Shown here piece after piece: positions 7,380-14,051 of a stretch of DNA of 33,912 bases. This DNA is from Parachlamydiales bacterium (GTDB lineage Bacteria > Chlamydiota > Chlamydiia > Chlamydiales > Parachlamydiaceae): contig JAGVJP010000106.1 in NCBI GenBank assembly GCA_020051075.1, positions 1 to 33,912 of the forward strand, in the 5' to 3' direction. Position 1 is the stretch's first letter. Each line of letters opens with the position of its first letter. A program made the position numbers and the translations under genes. Under the pieces are notes generated by a model that searched no databases, was not told the DNA's origin, and was given only the letters and a program-made list of their open reading frames with translations.

Positions 7380-7721
7380 TTAAACTTTGCTGACAATTTC
7401 AATGGTGACCGGATATAAATCCTCAACCATCTTTCGCTTTGCCTGGCTTAAAGCGGTATCTTTTCCTTTGGTGTCGACGAAACTTATTTCGCCATTCGCA
7501 TAAAAAACCTGAAAGTCACAAACATAGCGCACTTTTCCCGGAAGATCGAACGGTATCTGCCTAAGAAAAAAAACAACTTCCCCGGCTTTTTGAAGAATTT
7601 GGAGCTTATCGTAATACCTTCGCTCCAATTTTGAGGGAAACTTTTTACCGTCCCTCTCGCAGGGAATCGCACCGAATTTATGCTTTGGCTTCGCCCTAGA
7701 GTTAAAAAATTTAATATTCAT
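7380..7721 (-). CDS. DUF1064 phage protein, PD-(D/E)XK nuclease-like
   Basis: This 113-residue protein matches the DUF1064 family of phage proteins as I remember it: KFGAIPCERDGKKFPSKLE near the N-terminus, then RQIPFDL, VCDFQVFY and DTKGKDT. The acidic residues in SKLERRYY, CDFQV and VDTKG with the following Lys form an E...D...DxK pattern, as in the PD-(D/E)XK nuclease fold. It may be a small endonuclease or resolvase acting on phage DNA. It is transcribed leftward, 168 bp before the methyltransferase, and is the first gene of the packaging block. The ribosome site is poor: the nearest GGAG is about 15 nt from the ATG. The family call is good and the activity is inferred. Confidence 0.75.
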   Translation of the reverse strand: MNIKFFNSRAKPKHKFGAIPCERDGKKFPSKLERRYYDKLQILQKAGEVVFFLRQIPFDLPGKVRYVCDFQVFYANGEISFVDTKGKDTALSQAKRKMVEDLYPVTIEIVSKV

Positions 7722-8049
7722 TTGAACACAAGCCTGCTCCTATGGGATTAAAGATTTTTCATTCTGTCAGATTATTTCATTTTCTTGCATCTACATATTG
7801 AATATACGCGTAGTAGAGTGCATATGTCACTTTTACATGCAATAGACTGGAAATTAAGGAGAAATGGATAGGAATCAGGGGAATTTGAAATAGGGAAGCA
7901 GCTGTTTCCCTGTTTGGAATATTAATTACTCATAGGGAGTTTTAGCCTTAAATTCGGATGCTCATTGCTCAACCCATTAAAGAAATTTATCTTTTTTTCT
8001 TATCGAAATCGAAGTATAGTTAAAAAATCTTTACCATCAGGAGGCCATT
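7722..8049. other. Gene-poor junction between the phage block and the cargo
   Basis: This 328 bp stretch has no convincing gene. It holds the second copy of the near-palindromic repeat (7891-7911), the 11-mer AGTGCATATGT at 7817-7827 (repeated at 8447-8457), and a TATAGT box at 8015-8020 that may serve the gene at 8050. It separates leftward phage genes from rightward genes, so promoters in both directions are likely. Confidence 0.5.
7891..7911. repeat. Near-palindromic 20-21 bp repeat, copy 2 (intergenic)
   Basis: Positions 7892-7911 read AGGGAAGCAGCTGTTTCCCT, an inverted repeat broken by one G/T pair. It is the exact reverse complement of 13-32. Flanking codons do not resemble the DUF1016 gene that holds copy 1, and the frame is closed just upstream by a TGA. 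A decayed gene copy is therefore less likely than a shared site. Confidence 0.6.
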
Positions 8050-8268
8050 ATGCCTTTAATTCAAGGAAGCAGCGAAGAAAGCCTACATGCGAATATAAAG
8101 AAACTGATAGGGGAAGGGTATAAAAGGAAGCAAGCGGTCGCAATTGCTTATAGCATAGCTGAGAAGGCAAAGAGCAAAGATGACCAAATTGAGAAAAAAC
8201 CTTTTCAGTACAAAAATAGTTGCTTAGAGACTGCTAGGAAAGAAATCCAACAGTTTCCTTATCTATAG
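8050..8268 (+). CDS. Small phage-type hypothetical protein
   Basis: This 72-residue protein starts MPLIQGSSEESLHANIKKL and continues with EGYKRKQAVAIAYSIA. I recognise this plan (MPLI...N+K.....G....QAVAIAYS) from many short phage and prophage proteins of unknown role. An ideal ribosome site (AGGAGG, 6 nt spacing) precedes the ATG. The C-terminal part (IEKKPFQYKNSCLETARKE) is less familiar. It is on the plus strand, unlike the neighbouring phage genes, and is followed by a 246 bp gap before the copper operon. Confidence 0.7.
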   Translation: MPLIQGSSEESLHANIKKLIGEGYKRKQAVAIAYSIAEKAKSKDDQIEKKPFQYKNSCLETARKEIQQFPYL

Positions 8269-8514
8269 CAAATGTTTTTCGATCACTTCATTTATTCCAA
8301 GATGTAGATATTCGATGCCTCAAACGTTATCTTCAGTGCAGCCGATGAAGCCTTGAAGAGACTGCCGATATTTTGCTTCTCATTCCCATTAAAATTCCCA
8401 ACCAGTTTTTGTCAGGCCTTTCTACTGTTTTGTATTGCAAAGGTAAAGTGCATATGTTAACAGTAAACGCTTAGGGTCTCGCTTTGCGCATGCCAAAAAG
8501 AACGGAGTGTTTTG

Positions 8515-9924
8515 ATGAAGAGCTTTTACCGCATACTGGCGTCGTTTATAGCGTTATGCTTTGTTTCTGGCTGCACAAAAATACAAAGATCCGATGATCT
8601 GTACGTTTCGTCAGCCATTGAACGGCGACTTAATAAAACAGTTCAATGGGATAAAGGATGCCCGAAAGATGAACAAGTCCAATGCAGAATCCATAGTCTT
8701 CTTCAACAAGAATTGACCGTCGATGCAGCTGTTCAGGTTGCTTTGCTCAATAACCCTCACACCCAAGCAATATTCGAAGAGATTGGAGTTTCACAAGCTG
8801 ATTTGGTTGAAGCAGGGCTATTTTCTAACCCAATCTTTGATATTGTCATTCGCTATCCTGATAGAAAAAAACTTGTACCAGACATTGAATATTCAATCGT
8901 TGCAAGCTTTATAGATCTTTTTCTTATTCCTCTTCGTGTAAAAGTTGCCAAAGCAGAGCTTGAGCAAACAACGCTGAGAGTAACAAATGAAGTTTTAGAT
9001 TTGGCATTTGAGGTTGAACAAACATACTATGAATTGCAAGCCGCTCAGCAAGAACTTAAGTTTACTCGATCCATTGTAGAACTTACTAGTATTCATAACG
9101 AAATTGCTTCCAGACAAAGAACTATTGATAATGTTAATAGTCTTGATTTTCAACAAATTCAATCTAGATTCCTAGAGGCTAAATTAGAAATCGCAAGAAT
9201 TCAGAACGAAATCATCAGATTAAAAGAAAAACTGAACAAATTGCTTGGATTCCGTGGAGATATTCAGTGGACTATTTCAAATGACCTACCAGAAATTGAT
9301 TATCAGGGGTTGCCAATTGACCGTCTCGAATGTGTGGCTTTCAGAGAACGGCTTGATTTACAAGTATCTCGTTTTGAAGTACTTCGTTTAAGTCGCAAAC
9401 TAGGAATTAAGCAGTGGTGGGTTTACACAAATGGACGCATTGGAATAGGTGGTGAGAGAGATTCTGATGGACTTAACACTCTAGGTCCTGCTTTTTCAGG
9501 TGAAATCCCTATTTTTAACTATGGGCAAGCGGCACGCCTTCGTCTCCATGCAGAATTAAGACAAGCTCAAGATGAGCTAGCTACATTAGAAATTCGCATT
9601 CTCTCTGAAGTAAGAGAAGCTCACAAGCTTCTCATGAATAACCTAGAAATTATTAACGACTATCGAGCTCAGATCATACCCTTACAAAGTAAGATCTTAG
9701 AATCTTCAGAAGAACTCTATAACGTCATGGGGCTTGGAATTGATCGTCTTTTAGAAAATAAACGGCAAGAACTTCAAGCTTATAGCAATTATATCTTGTC
9801 CTTACGCAATTACTGGATGGCAAGGGTCCAACTTGATAGAGCTTTGGGAGGAAAACTTTACAAGATTTTCTCCTATGAAAATGAACCAATTCCCTGGTAT
9901 TGCAAAGAAGGAGTTGTAGAATGA
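8515..9924 (+). CDS. TolC-family outer-membrane efflux lipoprotein
   Basis: The protein is 469 residues from the ATG at 8515 (GGAG upstream; a TTG just before it is an unlikely start). The N-terminus is a lipoprotein signal with lipobox FVSG-C20, as in CusC-type channels. The body shows two long alpha-helical repeats rich in Gln, Glu, Leu and Arg (LDLAFEVEQTYYELQAAQQE; LEIRILSEVREAHKLL), the hallmark of the periplasmic tunnel of TolC trimers. It begins the rightward copper operon and overlaps the oxidase gene by 4 bp (ATGA). No inner-membrane pump lies in this operon, so it probably works with the CusBA pump encoded on the other strand, or with an unidentified partner. A second TolC-type gene exists at 21528-22814. 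Confidence 0.85.
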   Translation: MKSFYRILASFIALCFVSGCTKIQRSDDLYVSSAIERRLNKTVQWDKGCPKDEQVQCRIHSLLQQELTVDAAVQVALLNNPHTQAIFEEIGVSQADLVEAGLFSNPIFDIVIRYPDRKKLVPDIEYSIVASFIDLFLIPLRVKVAKAELEQTTLRVTNEVLDLAFEVEQTYYELQAAQQELKFTRSIVELTSIHNEIASRQRTIDNVNSLDFQQIQSRFLEAKLEIARIQNEIIRLKEKLNKLLGFRGDIQWTISNDLPEIDYQGLPIDRLECVAFRERLDLQVSRFEVLRLSRKLGIKQWWVYTNGRIGIGGERDSDGLNTLGPAFSGEIPIFNYGQAARLRLHAELRQAQDELATLEIRILSEVREAHKLLMNNLEIINDYRAQIIPLQSKILESSEELYNVMGLGIDRLLENKRQELQAYSNYILSLRNYWMARVQLDRALGGKLYKIFSYENEPIPWYCKEGVVE

Positions 9925-11564
9925 AAATCTACACGACCCTTATAGCTTTTCTTATCAATTTTTCTCTATATGGCCAGAACGACCTTGGTATGCATTCTCC
10001 TAACTCCAAGACGGATAGCTCTAATCAATCTTCTATGAAATCCATGCAAGGGATGAACCATTCGCAGATGCCAATGAATGGAATGAAGGATAATAAACAA
10101 GAAACTCCCAAAAAAGACACTAAAAGTAAAGATCACTTCGTTTCAAAAGACAAGAGCCCCCCTTCTGTTATTACACCAAATGTAGGCTCTTTGCCTTGGA
10201 CTATGGATGGGGATGTGAAAGTCTTTCATTTGATAGCTGAGCCTATTCGGAGAGAATTTGCTCCAGGTTTTTGGGTTAATTGTTGGGGTTATAATGGCTC
10301 TAGTCCTGGACCCACTATTGAGGCAATTGAAGGAGAGCGAGTAAGAATTTTTGTAACCAATAAGTTGAATGAGCCCACTTCCGTTCACTGGCATGGAATT
10401 ATTCTACCTAATGGAATGGATGGAGTAGCAGGGCTCAACCAACAAGCTATTCAACCTGGTCAAACATTCAAATATGAGTTTACTCTCAAACAAAATGGCA
10501 CCTTCATGTATCACCCGCATTCTGATGAAATGACTCAGGTAGCTTTGGGCATGATGGGGTTTTTCATTATACACCCGAAAGCAGGGGATGATCCTCCTAT
10601 TGATCGTGATTTTGCTATTTTCCTGCATGAGTGGCGCATTCCTATGGGAGCGAAAACCCCAATTCCTTTTGAAATGCTCGATTTTAACATTTTTACCTTC
10701 AATAGCGTCCTTTACCCAAAGATCGAATCATTGGTCGTTAAAACAGGGGAACGCGTACGCATTCGACTAGCGAATGTGATGATGAATAGCCATCCCATTC
10801 ACTTACATGGACATGAGTTTTTAGTCACAAGAAAAGGAGCACAGAGGTTGCCTCGCTCAGCTCAATACACAGAAGTCACGATCAGCGTTGCTCCGGGAGA
10901 GACAAGAGATATTGAGCTCATTGCGGATAACCCAGGAGATTGGGCTTTTCATTGTCATAAATCGCATCATGTTATGAACCAAATGCAACATGACCTGCCT
11001 AATTTAACAGGGATTAACAAAGAGGGGATTGAAGAAAGAATCAAGCAGTTTTTTCCCAATTTTATGGGTTTAATGAATATCAATGGCATGGGAGATATGT
11101 TTGAGATGTACGGAACCAATAAGATGATGGATATGGGGATAAAGATGAAATATCCACCCAATATGTCTCCCATTGGCAACCCTGGGCCTTTCGGTGTGAT
11201 TGAAATGGGGGGAATGTTCACTGTCTTTAAAGTTAGAAATAATATCAATAGCTATGTAGATCCGGGTTGGTATCAGCATCCTTTAGGAACTGTAGCAGAG
11301 CCGGTGAGTATAGATGCAGTGCCACAAGATATTCGGGTCATGGAACAGATGACTGTGCAGAATCATGAGCCTAAAACAAGCGACATAAGCTGGCTGAGCC
11401 AAGAAGAAGAAAAAAGACAGCCCCAAGAAGATTCAACTAACTGGATGCAAAGCAAACCCGAAGACAGCATGGGAGGTGGGCATACGCATAGTATGGGAGA
11501 GATGAAAGACATGTCCCCAAAAATCATGGATGACGCATCAAATATGAACCATATGGAGCATTAA
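9921..11564 (+). CDS. Exported multicopper oxidase with long Met/His-rich tail
   Basis: From the ATG at 9921 (AAGGAG upstream) the protein has 547 residues and a signal peptide (MKIYTTLIAFLINFSLYG). A Met-rich stretch follows (MKSMQGMNHSQMPMNGMK). All four copper-ligand motifs are present: HWHG (about residue 156), HPHSDE (about 198), HPIHLHGHEF (about 291) and HCHKSHHVMNQM (about 343-354) with the type 1 Cys, His and axial Met. HWHG and HCH are only about 190 residues apart, which suggests two cupredoxin domains rather than three. After them come about 190 residues rich in Met, Gly and His, ending GGGHTHSMGE and NMNHMEH, likely extra Cu sites. It probably oxidises toxic Cu+ to Cu2+ in the periplasm. 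I recall similar oxidases in copper islands of other intracellular bacteria. Confidence 0.93.
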   Translation: MKIYTTLIAFLINFSLYGQNDLGMHSPNSKTDSSNQSSMKSMQGMNHSQMPMNGMKDNKQETPKKDTKSKDHFVSKDKSPPSVITPNVGSLPWTMDGDVKVFHLIAEPIRREFAPGFWVNCWGYNGSSPGPTIEAIEGERVRIFVTNKLNEPTSVHWHGIILPNGMDGVAGLNQQAIQPGQTFKYEFTLKQNGTFMYHPHSDEMTQVALGMMGFFIIHPKAGDDPPIDRDFAIFLHEWRIPMGAKTPIPFEMLDFNIFTFNSVLYPKIESLVVKTGERVRIRLANVMMNSHPIHLHGHEFLVTRKGAQRLPRSAQYTEVTISVAPGETRDIELIADNPGDWAFHCHKSHHVMNQMQHDLPNLTGINKEGIEERIKQFFPNFMGLMNINGMGDMFEMYGTNKMMDMGIKMKYPPNMSPIGNPGPFGVIEMGGMFTVFKVRNNINSYVDPGWYQHPLGTVAEPVSIDAVPQDIRVMEQMTVQNHEPKTSDISWLSQEEEKRQPQEDSTNWMQSKPEDSMGGGHTHSMGEMKDMSPKIMDDASNMNHMEH

Positions 11565-11565
11565 A

Positions 11566-12153
11566 ATGAACAAGCAACTAATTTTGTATTTATTATGCTT
11601 CTTATGCTTTGCAGTTCTTTTTGGTCATGAAAGGCATCAAAATATGGAAGAAGATAAAACTAAACAAGAAACTGTCAATCCCTCATCAGAACCTCAACCC
11701 GCTGTTAAAAACTCGGGAGGAAGGCCTTTGAGTTGGACACAATGGATTGGTAGTTTCCATTTTATCTTCCTACACTTTCCCATCGCTTTAATCGCAATGA
11801 CAGGTATTTCTGAACTTTTATTTGCATGGTGCCAAAGACCTATTTTTGATTACGCTTCTCGATTTATGATCATTGCTGCAGCTGTTCTAGCAATCCCCAC
11901 AGCCGTACTGGGGCTCATCTATAGTTATACATCCTCTTATAGCGGTCTTCTAGCTGACTTCATCTGGTGGCATATGTGGGCAGGAATTTCAACCACCATC
12001 TTTGCAATCTTTGTAGTTTTTCTTAGAGAGCGCTGGGGCATAAGCAAGCTTTACTATGCATGTCTTTTTCTCCTATTCTTGTTAGTAAATATTACTGGTT
12101 ACTTGGGGGGCGGAATGACATTTGGACCGTATCATATGTACCCGCCTAGCTAA
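11566..12153 (+). CDS. DUF2231-like integral membrane protein
   Basis: This 195-residue protein has an N-terminal hydrophobic segment (MNKQLILYLLCFLCFAVLF), a charged and Pro-rich linker, and then about four membrane helices. Conserved-looking polar residues sit at the helix ends: FHFIFLHFPIALI, WWHMWAGI and the C-terminal GGGMTFGPYHMYP. The HFPIAL motif and helix layout recall DUF2231 membrane proteins, often found near copper oxidases and cytochromes. The His residues could bind heme or copper, but this is inference. The start lies one base after the oxidase stop and its stop overlaps the region just ahead of the next gene, so it is clearly part of the operon. Confidence 0.65.
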   Translation: MNKQLILYLLCFLCFAVLFGHERHQNMEEDKTKQETVNPSSEPQPAVKNSGGRPLSWTQWIGSFHFIFLHFPIALIAMTGISELLFAWCQRPIFDYASRFMIIAAAVLAIPTAVLGLIYSYTSSYSGLLADFIWWHMWAGISTTIFAIFVVFLRERWGISKLYYACLFLLFLLVNITGYLGGGMTFGPYHMYPPS

Positions 12154-12173
12154 TGGCCTATAAGGAGAATGTT

Positions 12174-13502
12174 ATGTTGGGAAGGCAAATCAGCTATATC
12201 GGCTTGTACATGGCAGCTGTGCTAATGCCTCTCTTTTTAGTCATTTTATTTCAGCCAGTTTCTGATCATCCATTCCTTTACGAAGTAGGGGTCAACTTTG
12301 CTCTTATTGGGTTGATGATTTTTACTTTACAAGTGCTTTTGGTAGGTCGTTTCAAGTGGATCTCTCAAGTTTTTGGCCTTGATACTCTTATTCGCTTTCA
12401 TAGATACATGGCCATTTTTGCTACCTTATTAGTGATTTCTCATCCTCTTCTTTTGTTTTTATCCAGCAAAAATGGGTCTCTCATTTTCGGTCTAAACATT
12501 CCCTGGCATATTTGGTTGGGACGAACAGCCCTAATAATATTAATTACCAACATCTTATTGAGCCTTTATCAATCCAAATTGAAAATCAAATTTGAGATAT
12601 GGCGTATTTTTCATAATCTATTTGGAATTTGTCTTCTGATTTTCGCTTTTGTACACAGTTGGTTTGCTGGTAGCTCCATACAAGAAGTCTTTGCTCTAAA
12701 AGGACTTTGGATTTTACTTTTATTTGGGTTTTTGACTCTCTTTATTTATCACAGATTTTTAAGGCCTTGGTTACTCAGTCGGCATCCTTATATTGTCATC
12801 GATGTCAGGCAAGAGATACAGGATGTTTGGACAATTAAGTTTGCTCCTCCTCAAGGATTCCCCATTTTTCACTATTTGCCGGGGCAGTTTCACTTTGTGA
12901 CATTTCATAGAGGGAGGGATCTGCCCGAAGAAGAACATCATTGGACAATATCTTCTTCACCTACAGAACAAGGGTTTCTTAGCTCAACAATTAAGACATT
13001 GGGAGACTTTACAGCCACAATCGGTCAAACAAAGCCAGGCGATACCGCCACTGTTCATGGCGCTTTTGGTCGCTTCTCTTATCTTTTCTATCCAAAAGAG
13101 AAAGATTTTGTATTCATTGCAGCAGGTATTGGGATTACGCCTTTTATGAGTATGCTCAAGTCTATGCAAGACTCCCAGTCTGCCTATCCTGTTCTTCTTT
13201 TTTATGCTAATAAAAACGAAGAAGGGATTCTCTTTCGTAAAGAGTTAGAAGGAATAGAGAAAAAGGACTATCCAAAACTCAACATTGTCCACATTCTGAG
13301 CGAACCATCCACTTATTGGAAAGGCGAAAAAGGGCATCTAGACCAACAAAAGATTGAAAGATTTTGCCTCCAAAACCTCAAAGACAAATCTTTCTATATT
13401 TGTGGACCACAAGGGTTGATAGATACAACTTACAAAAGTTTAATCAAAATGAAAATTAAACATAAAAACATTCATACAGAGCTCTTTTCTTTTTTAGATT
13501 AA
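12174..13502 (+). CDS. Ferric-reductase-like flavocytochrome (heme membrane domain plus FAD/NAD(P) domain)
   Basis: From the ATG at 12174, which has AAGGAG at 6 nt spacing, the protein is 442 residues; an earlier ATG at 12153 has no ribosome site. The N-terminal half has about six membrane helices, with two His pairs spaced alike (FHRYMAIFATLLVISH and FHNLFGICLLIFAFVH), the heme-binding pattern of ferric reductases and NADPH oxidases. The C-terminal half is a ferredoxin-reductase fold: HHWTISSSP for FAD, FIAAGIGITPF and YICGPQG for NAD(P). It should move electrons from cytoplasmic NAD(P)H across the membrane. In this operon it may supply or balance electrons for the oxidase or reduce metal ions. 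The substrate is not shown. Confidence 0.88.
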   Translation: MLGRQISYIGLYMAAVLMPLFLVILFQPVSDHPFLYEVGVNFALIGLMIFTLQVLLVGRFKWISQVFGLDTLIRFHRYMAIFATLLVISHPLLLFLSSKNGSLIFGLNIPWHIWLGRTALIILITNILLSLYQSKLKIKFEIWRIFHNLFGICLLIFAFVHSWFAGSSIQEVFALKGLWILLLFGFLTLFIYHRFLRPWLLSRHPYIVIDVRQEIQDVWTIKFAPPQGFPIFHYLPGQFHFVTFHRGRDLPEEEHHWTISSSPTEQGFLSSTIKTLGDFTATIGQTKPGDTATVHGAFGRFSYLFYPKEKDFVFIAAGIGITPFMSMLKSMQDSQSAYPVLLFYANKNEEGILFRKELEGIEKKDYPKLNIVHILSEPSTYWKGEKGHLDQQKIERFCLQNLKDKSFYICGPQGLIDTTYKSLIKMKIKHKNIHTELFSFLD

Positions 13503-13508
13503 AATACT

Positions 13509-13649
13509 ATGCAAAACACCAGGCTGATCAAATTAGTACTTTTTCTTGCGTCTATTTTTCTACTCTGCGCAATTGGGATGGCTGCCTTGCGAACCTCTAC
13601 CAGTCCTAAGGCGCTTCCCCACGAGAATACTTATCATAAGATTCAATAA
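13509..13649 (+). CDS. 46-residue single-pass membrane peptide
   Basis: An ATG at 13509, 6 bp after the flavocytochrome stop, opens a 46-codon frame beginning MQNTRLIKLVLFLASIFLLC. A single hydrophobic helix of about 20 residues is followed by a polar tail containing two His and ending HENTYHKIQ. Position at the end of the operon and the good helix support it as real. The ribosome site is not clear. I do not recognise a family. It may be an accessory subunit of the flavocytochrome or a small exported metal-binding peptide. Confidence 0.5.
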   Translation: MQNTRLIKLVLFLASIFLLCAIGMAALRTSTSPKALPHENTYHKIQ

Positions 13650-13769
13650 CCCAGTCCTATGCCTAAACTAAATTTTGATTGATTCCTTTAAATAGAGGAC
13701 TTGTGGCATATGGCTTGACATATCCGCCCAATCTACGAGTTCTCATGTCCTCTGTAATTATGAGAGAAA

Positions 13770-13799
13770 AAGCCCTGAGAAAATATTTTCAGGGCTTTA
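13770..13799. terminator. Bidirectional rho-independent terminator between convergent copper operons
   Basis: AAAGCCCTGA (13770-13779) pairs perfectly with TCAGGGCTTT (13790-13799) around a 10 nt loop. On the minus strand the stem is followed by TTTTTCTC, which makes a good terminator for the leftward operon ending at 13809. On the plus strand the run after the stem is short (CTTTAATC), so stopping there is probably weaker. Confidence 0.75.
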
Positions 13800-13808
13800 A
13801 TCGCCAAA

Positions 13809-14039
13809 CTAGTCGTTACACTTGCAATCGCATCCACACTGACATTGATCTCCACAAGCACAAGAACGGTCGGCGCATTTGCACCCTGCTTTCGAAAAGC
13901 ACCCGCAATTAGATTCAACAGTACAATTGCATTTCTCACAATGACAACTATTTTTTGTTGGCACCTTTGCAGGAGCTGCAAAAAGCACGGCTCCTGATAA
14001 AATCGCAACTCCAAGAATAAGGGAGGAAAATAACTTCAT
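13809..14039 (-). CDS. Exported Cys-rich, metallothionein-like protein
   Basis: This 76-residue protein starts with a clear signal peptide (MKLFSSLILGVAILSGAVLF, then AAPA). The mature part of about 55 residues holds 15 cysteines, mostly as CxC and CxxC (SCHCEKCNC, GCKCADRSCACG, CQCGCDCKC). That density is typical of metallothioneins, which chelate Cu+, Zn2+ or Cd2+ through thiolate clusters. Known bacterial metallothioneins are cytosolic; this one should be exported, which is unusual. It is the last gene of the leftward metal operon, 12 bp after CopA, with AGGAG at 7 nt spacing. I infer that it buffers Cu+ in the periplasm. It could also be a Cys-rich envelope protein, as chlamydiae use disulfide-linked envelope proteins. 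I do not recognise a named family. Confidence 0.8.
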   Translation of the reverse strand: MKLFSSLILGVAILSGAVLFAAPAKVPTKNSCHCEKCNCTVESNCGCFSKAGCKCADRSCACGDQCQCGCDCKCND

Positions 14040-14051
14040 AATAGACTCCTG

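Noticed and set aside
7817-8457. 11-mer AGTGCATATGT at 7817-7827 and 8447-8457
   Set aside because: It brackets the small gene at 8050, but an 11 bp match in an AT-rich stretch is near chance level and flanking bases differ.
9900-9920. Upstream TTG start for the multicopper oxidase
   Set aside because: It would add seven residues ahead of a good signal peptide. The ATG at 9921 has AAGGAG at proper spacing.
13679-13912. 77-codon plus-strand frame overlapping the Cys-rich gene
   Set aside because: The minus-strand frame has a signal peptide, a regular Cys pattern and an AGGAG site. The plus-strand frame has none of these and runs through the terminator.
13733-14014. 93-codon minus-strand frame overlapping the Cys-rich gene in another phase
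   Set aside because: It runs through the terminator stem and lacks a signal peptide or ribosome site.
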